DNA of 64,000 nucleotides from Acidobacteriota bacterium (GCA_016192145.1 JACPUT010000005.1:1-64000); one strand, 5' to 3'; positions 35,698-45,935 are shown, numbered from the stretch's first letter. The notes: generated by a model not told the origin, from the letters alone. Made by a program: numbers and translations.

Positions 35698-38301
35698 TCA
35701 AGCCTGGGGCGGGCGCCGCAGGGTGAATTCGAAGGTGGTTCCCCGACCCACCTGGCTCTTGAAGCTGATCGAGCCTCCCATCTTCTCCACGATGGACTTG
35801 GTGATGCTGAGCCCCAGGCCCGTTCCCCCCTTCTGGCGGGTGTCCGAGGAATCGGCCTGCGAGAACTTCTGGAAGATGCGGTCGTAGAACTCGGGGGGGA
35901 TCCCCGAGCCATGGTCGGTGACGGAGATTCGGAAGCGGGTATCTTCCACCTCGGCGCCGATCTCGACCTGGCTCCCCTTGGGTGAGAACTTCGCGGCGTT
36001 GGAGAGCAGGTTCGACATGACCTGTAGGAACCGCCCCCGGTCGACGATCACCTCGGCCCCGGGGGGGATCTCTCCCAGGCGGAACTGGATCCCGTGGACC
36101 TCGGCATAGCCCTGGTTATCCGTGATGGATTGCTCCAGAAGGGCGGCCAGGGCCACCCGCTCGTGCTGGAAGGTGATCGCCCCGGATTCGATCTTCTCGC
36201 TGTCCAGCAGATCGTTGATCAGGTTGGAAAGCCGCTCGCTGTTCCGACAGGCGATCTCCACCAGGCTCCGGGCCTCATCCGACAGAGCCCCCAGCGCCCC
36301 GCTGGAGACGAGCCCCAGGGAGCCGCGAATCGAGGTGAGCGGGGTCCGGAGTTCGTGGCTCACGGTGGAGACGAACTCGCTCTTGAGCCGATCCAGCGCG
36401 GCTCGCTCCGTCACATCCCGGAAGCTCCAGACCCGCCCCACCGTCTCACCCCCCACCAGATGGGGCCGGGAGAACCGCTCCAGCAGCCGCCCATCCGCCA
36501 GGTGGATCAGATCGAAACTGGATTCGTCCGGGTGGTCGTACAGATCCTGGACCTTGGCGAGAAAGGCGACGGGATCCTTCAGCTGGCTCAGGACGTATCC
36601 GAGGATCCGCTTGTCATCCCGCAGATCCAGGATGGCCTTGGGAATGCGCCAGATCTCCACGAACTGCACGTTGAAGAGGGAAATGGAGCGATCCTTGGCC
36701 ACCACGAGGATGCCGTCCGTGGTCGAATCGAGGGTCGTCGTCAGGAGGGCCACGGCGGAGTTGAGGGCCTCCTCGGCCCGCTTCTGCTCCGTCAGGTCGT
36801 GCCATACCACCAGCAGGGTGGGCTTGCCCTGCAGGGTGACGGGATTGAGGGTCACCTCCACGGGGAACCGGGTGCCATCCAGTTTCTGATGGATCCATTC
36901 GAAGCGGTGGTAGCCCTGCTCCCGGGCGATCCGATCCATCCGGACGCTCTTCTCCAGGGAGCGCTCCCCATCGGGCTGGAATTCCGGGGAGAGCACGGCC
37001 GGGTGCAGGTTCAGCAGCTGGGATTTGCTTTGCGCCCCAAGCAGGGTGATGGCCGCCTGGTTGCAATCGATGATGCCCGTGGCATCGAACAGGAGGTGCG
37101 CGTCCGTGGACTGCTGGAAGAGCACACGGAACTTCTCCTCGCTGGCGCGGAGCTTCTCCTCCTTCAGGCGCTGTTCGGTGATGTCCGTGACGAAGCCGTG
37201 CCAGAGGGTGCTGCCATCCGCCATCCGCTGGGGCCGGGCCACCCCCAGGCGCCATCGGAGGCCCTGCCGGGGCAGCACCACCCGATACTCGGCCACCCAG
37301 GGCTCCAGCGATTGCGCCGAAGCGGCGATGGAGGCATCGACCCGTTCGAGGTCCTCCGGGTGCAGGACCTTCAACACCGGGGAGGCATCCTCCCGGACCT
37401 CTTCGGGCGACACTTCATAGATGTCCCGGATCGCCTCGCTGGCGAAGGGAAAGCAGGAGTGCCCATCCGGAAAGAGCTGGAATTGGTAGACCACCCCCGG
37501 GATCTGTTGAGAGAGGTTGAAGAGCATTTCCCAGGAGGAGCGGAGCTGCTCGGAGAGCCGAAGGGTCTCCGAGACATCCACCCGGATCGACAGGAAGCGG
37601 GTGGGCCGGCCCTCCCTGTCCTTCAGGGGGACCATGGTGCTGCTCACCCAGTAGAGGGAGCCATCCTTGGCCCGGTTCCGCACGGTCCCATGCCAGACCT
37701 TCCCCTGCCGCAAGGACTCCCACAGCCCTTGGAAGAATGCCTTGGAGTGATATCCGCTGTTGAGGATGCGGTGGTCCTGCCCCAGGAGCTCCTCGCGGGA
37801 GTATTTCGAGATCTGGCAGAAGTGGTCGTTGGCGTAGAGGATCCGGCCCTCCAGATCCGTGATGCTCACGATGGCATGCTCATCCAAGGCGACGCGCAGC
37901 TCTTCCAGCTCCCGCGTCGAAGCATCCAGGCGTTCCTCGGCCTCCTTTTGCGCCTGGAATTCCCTCCCCACCGCGTAGATGTGGCTGGTCTCGCTGATGG
38001 AGGTCGCGCTCCAGGAAATCCAGCGGTGCCCCCCTCGCTTGACCCGATACCGGTTTTCAAACTGGACGACGTCGACGCCTTCCGCCAGCCCCTTCGCCGC
38101 CTCGACGCTGGGAGCCCGATCCTCGGGGTGGATGAAGTCGAAGATCGAACTCCCGAGCATTTCTTCCGGACTGAATCCCAGCATCCGTTCCCAGGCGGGA
38201 TTCACCGTCAGGATCTTCCCCTCCTGGTCGATGATCAGGAGGAGATCCAGGGAGAGCCTGAAGAACCGCTCGAATTCGGCAGGGGGGGTCGGAATGGGCA
38301 T
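35698..38301 (-). CDS. multi-PAS sensor histidine kinase
   Basis: 867 residues without a transmembrane helix. About five PAS domains are visible in order ([41 protein letters not shown]; a segment around [50 protein letters not shown]). Then come HisKA ([20 protein letters not shown], His near residue 648) and HATPase with [20 protein letters not shown] and [11 protein letters not shown]. It should autophosphorylate in response to cytosolic cues. No cognate regulator is adjacent. ATG 38301 follows GGGGGGA, a better SD than at 38316. Confidence 0.92.
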   Translation of the reverse strand: MPIPTPPAEFERFFRLSLDLLLIIDQEGKILTVNPAWERMLGFSPEEMLGSSIFDFIHPEDRAPSVEAAKGLAEGVDVVQFENRYRVKRGGHRWISWSATSISETSHIYAVGREFQAQKEAEERLDASTRELEELRVALDEHAIVSITDLEGRILYANDHFCQISKYSREELLGQDHRILNSGYHSKAFFQGLWESLRQGKVWHGTVRNRAKDGSLYWVSSTMVPLKDREGRPTRFLSIRVDVSETLRLSEQLRSSWEMLFNLSQQIPGVVYQFQLFPDGHSCFPFASEAIRDIYEVSPEEVREDASPVLKVLHPEDLERVDASIAASAQSLEPWVAEYRVVLPRQGLRWRLGVARPQRMADGSTLWHGFVTDITEQRLKEEKLRASEEKFRVLFQQSTDAHLLFDATGIIDCNQAAITLLGAQSKSQLLNLHPAVLSPEFQPDGERSLEKSVRMDRIAREQGYHRFEWIHQKLDGTRFPVEVTLNPVTLQGKPTLLVVWHDLTEQKRAEEALNSAVALLTTTLDSTTDGILVVAKDRSISLFNVQFVEIWRIPKAILDLRDDKRILGYVLSQLKDPVAFLAKVQDLYDHPDESSFDLIHLADGRLLERFSRPHLVGGETVGRVWSFRDVTERAALDRLKSEFVSTVSHELRTPLTSIRGSLGLVSSGALGALSDEARSLVEIACRNSERLSNLINDLLDSEKIESGAITFQHERVALAALLEQSITDNQGYAEVHGIQFRLGEIPPGAEVIVDRGRFLQVMSNLLSNAAKFSPKGSQVEIGAEVEDTRFRISVTDHGSGIPPEFYDRIFQKFSQADSSDTRQKGGTGLGLSITKSIVEKMGGSISFKSQVGRGTTFEFTLRRPPQA

Positions 38302-38350
38302 CGGTTTTCCCCCCATTCTTCGACCGCGGCGGAAGGCCGGTTAACTTCGG

Positions 38351-38375
38351 CCGGGCCCTCCGATGGGGGGCCCGG
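38351..38375 (-). terminator. stem-loop between sppA and the multi-PAS kinase
   Basis: CCGGGCCC (38351-38358) pairs with GGGCCCGG (38368-38375) over a 9-nt loop, 22 bp past the sppA stop. A T tract is absent, so it is a moderate terminator call. Confidence 0.5.
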
Positions 38376-38396
38376 CGAGAACAGGGGTTCCAGGGG

Positions 38397-40172
38397 CTAC
38401 TTCAGCCCGAGCTCGAAGGGCATCCGGGCATAGGCGCCCCGGGGATCGTTGAGGCCTTCGAGGACCTCGACCTGCCGCAGCATCTCGGCCTTGAGCTGAT
38501 CCACGGGGCCGGACTTCACCACCCGCTTGGGCTTGCCCTGGGTGAGGCCCTTGACCAAGGCCTTGAGGAAGCCGTCGGGCTCGCGGTCGGGGCCCTTCAC
38601 CGAGTAATCCGTGAGGTTCGCGAGCTTGGCCGCCACCTTCACGGCGTCCTGCAGGCCCCCCAGCTCATCCACGAGGCCCAGCTTCAGGGCGGTCTGGCCG
38701 GACCACACGCGGCCCTGGGCGATCTCCTTCACCGCATCGCGCTTGAGCTTGCGACCCTCGGCCACCTTGTCCAGGAAGCTGTCGTAGATACCATCCACCA
38801 CGGCCTGGATGCGCGCCAGCTCCTCGGTGCTCTTGGGGCGGGCGAGGCTCTGGGGGTTGGAGAGCTTGGCCGTCTGCACGCTATCCCAGGTGATGCCGTG
38901 CTCTGCGGCCAGCTTCTGCACGTTGGGCAGGAGGCCGAAGACGCCGATGGAGCCGGTGATGGTGGAGGGCTCCGCCAGCACGCGACTGCCGTAGGCGCTG
39001 ATCCAGTAGCCGCCGGAGGCGGCGAGGTGGCTCATGGAGATGACGACGGGCTTCTTGGCCTTGGTGAGGATGACCTCGCGCTGGATCACCTCGCTGGCCT
39101 GGGCGCTGCCGCCGGGGCTGTTCACGCGGAGGACGACGGCCTTGACGGTGTCATCCATGCGGAGGCGGCGCAGCTCGCGGGCCACGCGATCGCCGCCCAC
39201 CTGCTGGGAGCCGCCCTCGCCATCCACGATCTCGCCTTCGGCGTGGACCACGGCGATGCGATCCCCGCTGGTCTTCGCCGTGAAGGCCGCGGCGTGATAA
39301 GCCTCCAGCTCGATCTGGGGGAAGTCCTTGTCCTTGGCCTGCTTGCCCGCGAGTTCCTTCAGGTGGTCGAGCAGCTCGTCCATGGTGGCGAGGCGATCCA
39401 CGAGCTTGGAGGCCTTGGCCTCCTCGCCCACGAGCATGCCCTTCTCGTCGGCGATGGACTGCAGCGCGGCGGTGTCGAGCTTGCGGCTCTCGCCGACCGA
39501 CCCCTTCCACTCGCTCCAGAGGTCATTGAGGAGGGTCTGGATCTGCTCGCGGTTCTCCGCGCTCATGCGGTCGAGGATGTAGGGCTCCACCGCGCTCTTG
39601 AACTTGCCCACGCGGGTGACCTGCACCTCGATGCCGTACTTCTTGAAGGCCCCGCCGTAGAACATGGGCTCGGCGGCGAAGCCGTTGGCCTGCACGATGC
39701 CGAAGGGGTGCAGCAGCAGCTGGTTGGCGGCGCTGGCGAGGTAGTAGTCGCCGCGGCCGTAGTTGAGATTCCAGGCCACGAGGGGCTTCTTCGCGGCGAA
39801 CTTCACCAGGGCCTGGCGCAGTTCCCGCAGCTGGGCGGGGCCGCCGCCCTGGAGGTTGCCGGTGAGGTAGATGGCGGCCACGCGCTCATCCCCCGCTGCC
39901 GTTTCCAATCCCTCCAGCAGGGTGGAGAGGGCGAAGCGCCGGCTACCGGCCCCGTTGAGCGCGGCCCCCAGGGCCTCGCCGGGATTGGGATCCGTCACCT
40001 GCTCCACCAAGCTGCCATCGAGGTTCATCACCACCACGGTCTTGGTGGCGACCGTGGGCTTGTTGGACGAGCCGGCGGCCATGACGACCACCATGAGGAG
40101 GGCGAACCCGATCCCCGAGAAGAGGATGAGGGCGAAGAAGGAAGCGAAGAGGTTCTTGAAGAAGTCGCGCAT
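38397..40172 (-). CDS. sppA: signal peptide peptidase SppA, 67K type
   Basis: 591 residues with two ClpP-like halves and one N-terminal transmembrane anchor (about 10-33). The general base Lys192 lies in GKFKSAVEPYILDRMS. The nucleophile is Ser386 in HLAASGGYWISAYG, preceded by VNSPGGSAQASEVI. The Lys-to-Ser spacing of about 194 matches the long E. coli-type enzyme. It cleaves remnant signal peptides in the membrane. GAGGG lies just before the ATG. It starts 12 bp after the FMN reductase stop, so the two are likely one operon. Confidence 0.94.
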   Translation of the reverse strand: MRDFFKNLFASFFALILFSGIGFALLMVVVMAAGSSNKPTVATKTVVVMNLDGSLVEQVTDPNPGEALGAALNGAGSRRFALSTLLEGLETAAGDERVAAIYLTGNLQGGGPAQLRELRQALVKFAAKKPLVAWNLNYGRGDYYLASAANQLLLHPFGIVQANGFAAEPMFYGGAFKKYGIEVQVTRVGKFKSAVEPYILDRMSAENREQIQTLLNDLWSEWKGSVGESRKLDTAALQSIADEKGMLVGEEAKASKLVDRLATMDELLDHLKELAGKQAKDKDFPQIELEAYHAAAFTAKTSGDRIAVVHAEGEIVDGEGGSQQVGGDRVARELRRLRMDDTVKAVVLRVNSPGGSAQASEVIQREVILTKAKKPVVISMSHLAASGGYWISAYGSRVLAEPSTITGSIGVFGLLPNVQKLAAEHGITWDSVQTAKLSNPQSLARPKSTEELARIQAVVDGIYDSFLDKVAEGRKLKRDAVKEIAQGRVWSGQTALKLGLVDELGGLQDAVKVAAKLANLTDYSVKGPDREPDGFLKALVKGLTQGKPKRVVKSGPVDQLKAEMLRQVEVLEGLNDPRGAYARMPFELGLK

Positions 40173-40184
40173 GATCCCTCGGGG

Positions 40185-40733
40185 TTAGACGTTGTGAGCC
40201 AAGCGGCCACAGAACGCGATGTAATCGGCGATGACGGAAGGGACGAAGGCGGCGGTGCGCTCGTCCTTGGGTGTGCCGTCCTCACCCAGGTTCTGGTCGG
40301 CGTGGGGAATGGGCAAGGCCTGGGGCACCGCCAGGGCCCCCATGTTTGCCAGGGTGGCCCGCCAGCTCAGCATGCCCCGGCTGCCTCCGAAGGCTCCGGG
40401 GGAGGCCGCGCAGAGCAGCACGGGCAGATCCTTCCAAGGGCTGGGGCTCAGGGTGCTGAGCCAATCGACGGCGTTCTTCAGGTGGCCCGGGATCCCGGCG
40501 TTGTACTCCGGGGAGACGATGACGAGGCCCTGGGCCCCGCGCAGGGCCTCGGCCAACCGCAGCGCACCTTCCGGAGGGGTCAGATCGTCCTCATAGAGGG
40601 GCCAGCGGAGCGCATCTCCGTAAAAGGCCTGGGTCTGGTGCCCCCGGGCTTGGATCTCACGATCCAAATGCCTGAGGAGCCGGGTGTTGAGAGAGGCGGG
40701 GCGAAGGCTTCCCCCCAAAAGCACGAGGTTCAT
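40185..40733 (-). CDS. NADPH-dependent FMN reductase
   Basis: This 182-residue flavodoxin-fold protein starts NLVLLGGSLRPASLNTRLL, has the flavin-binding VSPEYNAGIPGHLKNAVDW and ends with a short C-terminal helix. The family reduces FMN or quinones and azo compounds with NADPH. ATG 40733 is chosen over the longer frame because GGAG lies five bases upstream and the fold begins at residue 2. CATAAT about 23 bases upstream could be a -10 box. Confidence 0.9.
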   Translation of the reverse strand: MNLVLLGGSLRPASLNTRLLRHLDREIQARGHQTQAFYGDALRWPLYEDDLTPPEGALRLAEALRGAQGLVIVSPEYNAGIPGHLKNAVDWLSTLSPSPWKDLPVLLCAASPGAFGGSRGMLSWRATLANMGALAVPQALPIPHADQNLGEDGTPKDERTAAFVPSVIADYIAFCGRLAHNV

Positions 40734-40836
40734 CGATGACTCCAGAACCCTGATTATGCCCGGAGGCGATACCCGACTCCCGCAGTAAACTATTAGGAAG
40801 GTTTGCGGCTTCAAGTCGTCTTAGGAGGATCCCCCC

Positions 40837-41259
40837 ATGAGCAACTACCCCGAATACATGGTCGCCCCCATGCGGGATGAGCTGGTCCAAGCCGGCTTTG
40901 AACAGCTCATGACCGCCGCGGCCGTGGATCAGGCCCTGCAGCGCCCCGGCACCACCCTGCTGCTCGTGAACAGCGTGTGCGGCTGCGCCGCCGCCGGCGC
41001 CCGCCCCGGCGTCACCGCCGCCCTGGCCTCGGGCCTCAAGTTCGACCACCTCGTCACCGTCTTCGCCGGGATGGAAAAGGAAGCCACCCAGCAGGCCCGG
41101 GAGTACTTCGAGGGCGCCATGCCCAGCTCCCCCCAGGCCGCCATCCTCAAGGACGGCCAGCTCGTCCACCTCCTGCAGCGCACCGACTTCCTGGGCCACG
41201 AGCCCGAAGCCATCGCCCAGACGCTGAAGGCGGCGGCGGCGAAGTTGGCTGCGGTCTAG
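40837..41259 (+). CDS. bacilliredoxin, BrxA/BrxB (YphP/YqiW) family
   Basis: This 140-residue thioredoxin-fold protein has the CGC redox motif (Cys48 and Cys50) in LVNSVCGCAAAGARPG, which defines the BrxA/BrxB family. In Firmicutes these proteins remove bacillithiol from oxidised proteins. A good SD (AGGAGG) precedes the ATG at 40837. No bacillithiol-synthesis genes are in the window, so the thiol partner here is not known. Repeat element E begins five bases after the stop. Confidence 0.92.
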   Translation: MSNYPEYMVAPMRDELVQAGFEQLMTAAAVDQALQRPGTTLLLVNSVCGCAAAGARPGVTAALASGLKFDHLVTVFAGMEKEATQQAREYFEGAMPSSPQAAILKDGQLVHLLQRTDFLGHEPEAIAQTLKAAAAKLAAV

Positions 41260-41264
41260 CTTCA

Positions 41265-41383
41265 AAAAGCTGTACGCGGAGAACGCGGAGGTACGCTGAG
41301 AAACGCGGAGAAATGGGGAAGGTGCTTACCGTCCCTTCCTCCGCGTCCTCCGCGTACCTCCGCCTCCTCCGCGTTCCTCTTTT
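41265..41383. repeat. tandem-repeat-armed hairpin element E
   Basis: The left arm (41265-41322) starts with AAAAG and carries units of the form ACGCGGAGA, ACGCGGAGGT, ACGCTGAGA and ACGCGGAGA. The right arm (41334-41383) is colinear with its complement and ends in CTCTTTT. The loop is about 11 nt (TGCTTACCGTC). The element fills nearly all of the 139-bp spacer: it starts five bases after the bacilliredoxin stop and ends 15 bases before the next ATG, just ahead of the SD. Confidence 0.86.
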
Positions 41384-41398
41384 CCCCTCGGAGTCCCT

Positions 41399-42757
41399 AT
41401 GCCCCGCGCCGCAGCCCTGACGCTGGCCCTGCCCTTGGCTGCCCAGGCGCCACTCCCGGCCCCCGCCCTGCAGGCGATCACCGTGGGGGAGGTGTCCACG
41501 TTGGCCCTGCCCATGCGCGTGGAGCTGGCCGCCTTCCTGCCGCAGATCGAGGCCCTGGCGCCGCGCACGCCGCCCGTGGTGGAGCAGTGGGCGGAGATCC
41601 CCGGGAAGCCCCGCACCTACTTCCGCTGCAACCTCTACCGCGAGCCCCTGGGCTTCCGCTTCAGCAACCAGCGCGTGGCCGTGACCACGGTGGTGAACTT
41701 CGGCATGGACGTGGGCGTGCGCACCGTGGGCGAGCACTACACCACCGTGGGCTCCTGCGGCCGCGCCCCCGAAGCGCCCCGCCGCGCCATGATCGAGGTG
41801 GATACCCAGTGGGCCCTGCGCCCTGACTGGCGCCTGGAGCTGCGGGATCCCATCGCCACCGCCACCGCCCTCAACACCTGCCAGGTCACCTTCCTCGGCA
41901 TCGATATCACCGACGACGTCACCCAGGGCATGCAGGGCCAGGTGAAGACCGCCGTGGCGCAGCTGGATGACCTCGTGCGCAAGACCGACCTCCTGCGCCA
42001 GCGCGCCCAAGAGGCCTGGGCCATGGCCTCCCAGCCATTCGAACTGCGCAAGGATGCCTGGCTCGTGCTGCGCCCCGAGAAGCTGCGCATGGGCCCCATC
42101 CGCACCGAAGGGCAGACGCTGCTGGTGACGCCCGAACTGCAGGCCCGGCCCCTCATCATCCTCGGCCCCAAGCCCACAACCGAAGCCCGCGCCCTGCCCG
42201 ATCTGGACGTGGCTAGCGAGATCCTCCCCGGCTTCCACGTGCGCGCCGAAGCCGAGCTGGATTACGCCTCCGCCACGATGCAGCTCACCGAGGCCATGGC
42301 CGGCAAGACCTTCGAGACCGAACGCGGCCCCCTCACCATCCACACCGCCGCCATCACCGGCGCCGATGGCAAGGCCATCCTCGAGCTGGACGTGAAGGGC
42401 CCCGTCACCGGCATCATCACCCTCCAGGGCCGCCCCGTCATCACCGAGGAAGGCCTCGTGAAGCTCGAGGACCTCGACTTCACCCTCGCCAGCACCGGCT
42501 GGCTCACCAAGACCGCCGCCTGGCTCTTCAAATCCAAGATCCGCCGCCTGATCCAGGAACAAAGCACCGTCCTCATCGGCCAGCAGTTCAAAGACCTCAT
42601 GGCGTTGGCGCATCAGCAGCTCAATCGGACCTTGGCGCCGGGGCTGGAGATGAAGGGGCAGCTGAAGGAGGTGCGGTTGCAGAGCATCCTTGCCGCGCCG
42701 ACCGCGTTCCGGGTGGTGGCGTGGATCGAAGGAGAGGCGGAGGTCCTGGCGAGGTAA
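41399..42757 (+). CDS. DUF4403 family protein
   Basis: 452 residues with a short signal-peptide-like N-terminus (AALTLALPLAAQAP). The body matches the DUF4403 pattern: two repeated long beta-rich halves with GKPRTYFRCNLYREPLGF, ITDDVTQGMQGQVKTAVAQLD and LLVTPELQARPLII. It resembles the BPI/lipid-transfer-like DUF4403 proteins of Bacteroidetes and Acidobacteria; the function is not established. ATG 41399 has GGAG seven bases upstream, immediately after the right arm of repeat element E. It is probably a separate transcript from bacilliredoxin unless the hairpin is read through. Confidence 0.78.
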   Translation: MPRAAALTLALPLAAQAPLPAPALQAITVGEVSTLALPMRVELAAFLPQIEALAPRTPPVVEQWAEIPGKPRTYFRCNLYREPLGFRFSNQRVAVTTVVNFGMDVGVRTVGEHYTTVGSCGRAPEAPRRAMIEVDTQWALRPDWRLELRDPIATATALNTCQVTFLGIDITDDVTQGMQGQVKTAVAQLDDLVRKTDLLRQRAQEAWAMASQPFELRKDAWLVLRPEKLRMGPIRTEGQTLLVTPELQARPLIILGPKPTTEARALPDLDVASEILPGFHVRAEAELDYASATMQLTEAMAGKTFETERGPLTIHTAAITGADGKAILELDVKGPVTGIITLQGRPVITEEGLVKLEDLDFTLASTGWLTKTAAWLFKSKIRRLIQEQSTVLIGQQFKDLMALAHQQLNRTLAPGLEMKGQLKEVRLQSILAAPTAFRVVAWIEGEAEVLAR

Positions 42758-42794
42758 GCGCCCGACATCGCCCCACCTATCCCTAAAGAACAGA

Positions 42795-42820
42795 AAAGGG
42801 CCCCCTCACGGGGGCCCTTT
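42795..42820. terminator. bidirectional rho-independent terminator
   Basis: AAAGGGCCCCC (42795-42805) and GGGGGCCCTTT (42810-42820) form an 11-bp stem with a TCAC loop. It lies between the convergent DUF4403 and Oar-like receptor genes and has T-rich ends on both strands, so it can serve both. Confidence 0.88.
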
Positions 42821-42836
42821 CAGTCCTGCAAGTGAG

Positions 42837-45800
42837 TTAGAAGGTGACCTTCACACTCACGGTGTAGCTGCGGGGGGCCAGCCAAGTAAAGGCCTCGCCC
42901 TTTTGGAAGCCGCGACGGCTGCCATTCAGGTTGCCGACCGTGAGGCCGTTGCCCTCAACGATGTCAAGTTCCGTCTGGCGGTTGAACACGTTGAAGATGT
43001 CGAGGAACACCTCACCCTTTACAAGGCCGAACTTGCGACCGTACTGGATGCGAGCATCCACCTGCTTGGTGGAAGGGGTCCGGTTCTTGCCGGCCTGCTC
43101 GCTGAAGGCATTCGCCAGCGAGGGGAGGGCCTGGAGAACGCGGGTGCCGACCTGCTGGCCATCGCTGTAGTGGTAGCCGCTGTTCATGGTGCCGGTGGCG
43201 CCAATCTGGAAACCGTTGTTCCAGCGATAGTAGGCGTAGATCTTGTGCATCCAATCGATGGAGCCATCGAGACGGCCATTGCCGTAAGCGAGACGGGGAT
43301 CGTACTGGGCCAGATCGCCCTGGTAGTCGGCGTTGCCGCTGCTCTGGGTGTTACCCGTGGCGCGAACGTTGGTGAAGGAGTAGAAGCCTCCCCAGTTGTC
43401 CTTGAACTTACGGGTGACGGTCACGTCAAAGGTGTTGAACACACGGTGACCACCGGGCAGGTTGGCCAGCACGAAGTTCAGGCTGGAGCCGATGCGGGCG
43501 ACGTTTTGGGCACCAGTGTAGCCGCCACCCGCGAAGTACTCGGGATCGATGACGAGGCTGCGGAACTTGTCCACGATGGCCTTGCCCTGGGTGGAGAGGC
43601 TGGCGTAAGGCACAGCACCAACGCCCGTGCGGTTGCCGAGGCCGAAGAGGCCACGGGCTTCGTCTTCAAGGTTGTCCGCACTGGTGTAGAGGGTGGGATC
43701 CCAATCCTCGACGATGTCGTAGTCGCGGCGGTAAGTGTAGACGCCTTCCACGCTCCAAGAATTACCGAAGTCCTTGGCCAACCCGATGCGCAGTTCATCC
43801 GTCTTGGGGAGCTTGAAGGTGTCGGCGAAGACGGCATCCACGACCTTGGAACCACCGCGGACGTTCTCAGTCACCCAGGTACCACTGCCAGGGGTCGCAT
43901 TCGGTTGGATGTAGATGTCCTCATTGCGGACGGAGCTGGAGAGGCTGCCCGTGAAACGGACCATGTCCAGCTTGATGGGATCGATGTAGCGGCCCCAGTA
44001 GGCGTAGGCCTTGGTGCGGCCATCGCCATCCACGTCGTAGGAGGCGCCAACGCGGGGAGCGAAGGCCCAATCCGTCTTGAACAGGGACTGGCCGTTATCG
44101 GCCTTGTACTCGTACTTGTCCATGCGGAAGCCGGGGCTGAAGGTCAAGCGACCGATCTGCCACTGATCCTGGAGGTAGAAGCCCTGCTGTTCCATCTTGG
44201 GGGAGGAAGAGGCCTTGCTATCCATGATGAAGCGGTAGCCGAGGTAGCCGAGCGCCAGGTTGCCAGCATCGTAGGGGGTGTTGAAGTTGACGGGGCTGAG
44301 TTCCGAATCTTCCACGGTCCCACTGACGTCTGTATCCAGAGCGGTCTTCAACGCGGCGTAGGCGGCGTTGTTGTTGATGGAGGAACGCACCTTGCTGCGG
44401 GCGCCCTTGACCTGGCCGCCGTAGTTCAGGGTCACGGCGCCATAGGTGGTGGCGGCGTTGAAGTTTTCATACTGCACCCCACCGCTGATAAAGAGGGTCT
44501 GGGTGAGCTCGTCCGTCCCCATCTGGATACCCGTCTTAAGGGTGTGGCTACCAGCCAGATCGAAGAAGAAGGTGCCATCCGCGCGGCTGAGGTTGCGCTT
44601 ATAGTCCCGCGCGTTGCCGGCGCTGCTGTTGCCGAAGGCGGAATCATTCACCAGGGGGGTGCCGCTCGCGGTGGGGAAGATCACGTCGACCTGGGGGCCG
44701 AGGGCCGTGGAGAGGGCCCGCGAGGTGTCGGATTCCTTGTGCTGGATGGTTTTGAGGTCCAGGACGAAGGAAGGAGTTACCCAGGTGTAGGCGAGGGTGT
44801 AACGATCACCACCGCGCTCGGTCTTGAAGAGGCGGCGGGTGGGGGTGTTGAGGGTGGTACCGCTGTCGAAGTTGCTAGGGTTCTTGTTGAAGCTGGCCGA
44901 CACCTGATGGGATTCCGCGATCTGCCAGGTCAACTTGGCAAAGGTGCGGGACTCATCGTTGAAGGTGGACTGACGCGTTTCACCCGGGAAGGCCGCAGCG
45001 CTGGGCTGCACGGTCACATCGAGGGTGTCCTTGACCTTCTGGTAGCTGGCCACGAACCACAGCTTGTCCTGAAGGATGGGGCCCGAAACGAAGGCCGTGG
45101 TGTCGTTCACCGTGTGTTGAGGATTCTGAGTTGTGAACTGGGAAGGCGAGGAAGACCAGCTGGGATCGGTCTTCGTGTAAACAATGCCACCCTTGAATTC
45201 GTTACCACCCGGAATGGTGGTGACGTTGGAGAACAGACCGGCACGCGCGGAGTACTCGGCCGTGATGGCGCCGGTCTTCACGTCCTGGTTCTGCACCAAC
45301 TCCTGAGGGATGGTGGTGCGGTAGGTGCCGGCCTCAGGGCTGGTGACGTCGATGCCATCCACCATGTAGGTGTTGTTTCGGGCACCGTTCTGGCCGAAGT
45401 TGTCGCGGTTGTTGCCGGCCGCCAGGGCAGGGTTGCCGCCGATGCTCACGACGCCGGGGGCCAGGCTCAGGGTGGCCAGCTGGTTGCGCTGGACGGGGAG
45501 CTGGGTGAGCTCTTCCTGGGTGATCTGGGTTCCGGCCGTGACCGTGGTGACGTCGACGGTGGGCAGGGAGCTGACCACTTCGACAACGGCGCCGCCCACG
45601 GGAACCAGCTTGAGGTTCACTGCGGCAGTCTGATCGATGAGGACGTCAACGGCGGCGATGGATTGGGTCTGGAAGCCGTTGGCGCTGACCACCACCTTGA
45701 AGGCGCTGGGGTTCAGGCGAACGAAGCGGACCTTGCCGGCGACATCGGTCATCAGGGTGCGAGCACCACCGATCTGGGAGGGGCTGGAGATGACGACCGT

Positions 45801-45935
45801 GGCGCCCACGATGGGCTTGCCGGTGACATCCAGCACGGTCACCGCAAGGTTACCGTCGCCGGCGGCGTGGGCGACGAAGCCGGTGGCCACGATCAACGCC
45901 GTGGTCCGGCCCAGTCGATGGAGGAGGTTGTTCAT
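42837..45935 (-). CDS. Oar-like TonB-dependent receptor with carboxypeptidase-regulatory N-terminus
   Basis: 1032 residues. A signal peptide (LIVATGFVAHAAG) precedes a carboxypeptidase-regulatory-like beta-sandwich (residues about 27-110, LAVTVLDVTGKPIVGATVVI). Then come a plug domain (ITQEELTQLPVQRN ... TYMVDGIDVT) and a large barrel ending in SVKVTF. This architecture is typical of Acidobacteria and Myxococcus Oar proteins. Its ligand is unknown. ATG 45935 has AAGGAG seven bases upstream. It has a terminator at its 3' end and a 344-bp AT-richer leader upstream, and it uses fewer GC-ending codons than its neighbours by eye. Confidence 0.9.
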   Translation of the reverse strand: MNNLLHRLGRTTALIVATGFVAHAAGDGNLAVTVLDVTGKPIVGATVVISSPSQIGGARTLMTDVAGKVRFVRLNPSAFKVVVSANGFQTQSIAAVDVLIDQTAAVNLKLVPVGGAVVEVVSSLPTVDVTTVTAGTQITQEELTQLPVQRNQLATLSLAPGVVSIGGNPALAAGNNRDNFGQNGARNNTYMVDGIDVTSPEAGTYRTTIPQELVQNQDVKTGAITAEYSARAGLFSNVTTIPGGNEFKGGIVYTKTDPSWSSSPSQFTTQNPQHTVNDTTAFVSGPILQDKLWFVASYQKVKDTLDVTVQPSAAAFPGETRQSTFNDESRTFAKLTWQIAESHQVSASFNKNPSNFDSGTTLNTPTRRLFKTERGGDRYTLAYTWVTPSFVLDLKTIQHKESDTSRALSTALGPQVDVIFPTASGTPLVNDSAFGNSSAGNARDYKRNLSRADGTFFFDLAGSHTLKTGIQMGTDELTQTLFISGGVQYENFNAATTYGAVTLNYGGQVKGARSKVRSSINNNAAYAALKTALDTDVSGTVEDSELSPVNFNTPYDAGNLALGYLGYRFIMDSKASSSPKMEQQGFYLQDQWQIGRLTFSPGFRMDKYEYKADNGQSLFKTDWAFAPRVGASYDVDGDGRTKAYAYWGRYIDPIKLDMVRFTGSLSSSVRNEDIYIQPNATPGSGTWVTENVRGGSKVVDAVFADTFKLPKTDELRIGLAKDFGNSWSVEGVYTYRRDYDIVEDWDPTLYTSADNLEDEARGLFGLGNRTGVGAVPYASLSTQGKAIVDKFRSLVIDPEYFAGGGYTGAQNVARIGSSLNFVLANLPGGHRVFNTFDVTVTRKFKDNWGGFYSFTNVRATGNTQSSGNADYQGDLAQYDPRLAYGNGRLDGSIDWMHKIYAYYRWNNGFQIGATGTMNSGYHYSDGQQVGTRVLQALPSLANAFSEQAGKNRTPSTKQVDARIQYGRKFGLVKGEVFLDIFNVFNRQTELDIVEGNGLTVGNLNGSRRGFQKGEAFTWLAPRSYTVSVKVTF

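Noticed and set aside
38397-40172. Loss of the SppA catalytic lysine, because Gln replaces Lys/Asn-like residues in YYLASAANQ
   Set aside because: The conserved lysine is in KSAVEP (Lys192), at the correct distance from Ser386.
42837-45935. Horizontal transfer of the Oar-like receptor because of lower apparent GC
   Set aside because: The shift is mild, outer-membrane receptors often use different composition, and no mobile-element marks flank it.
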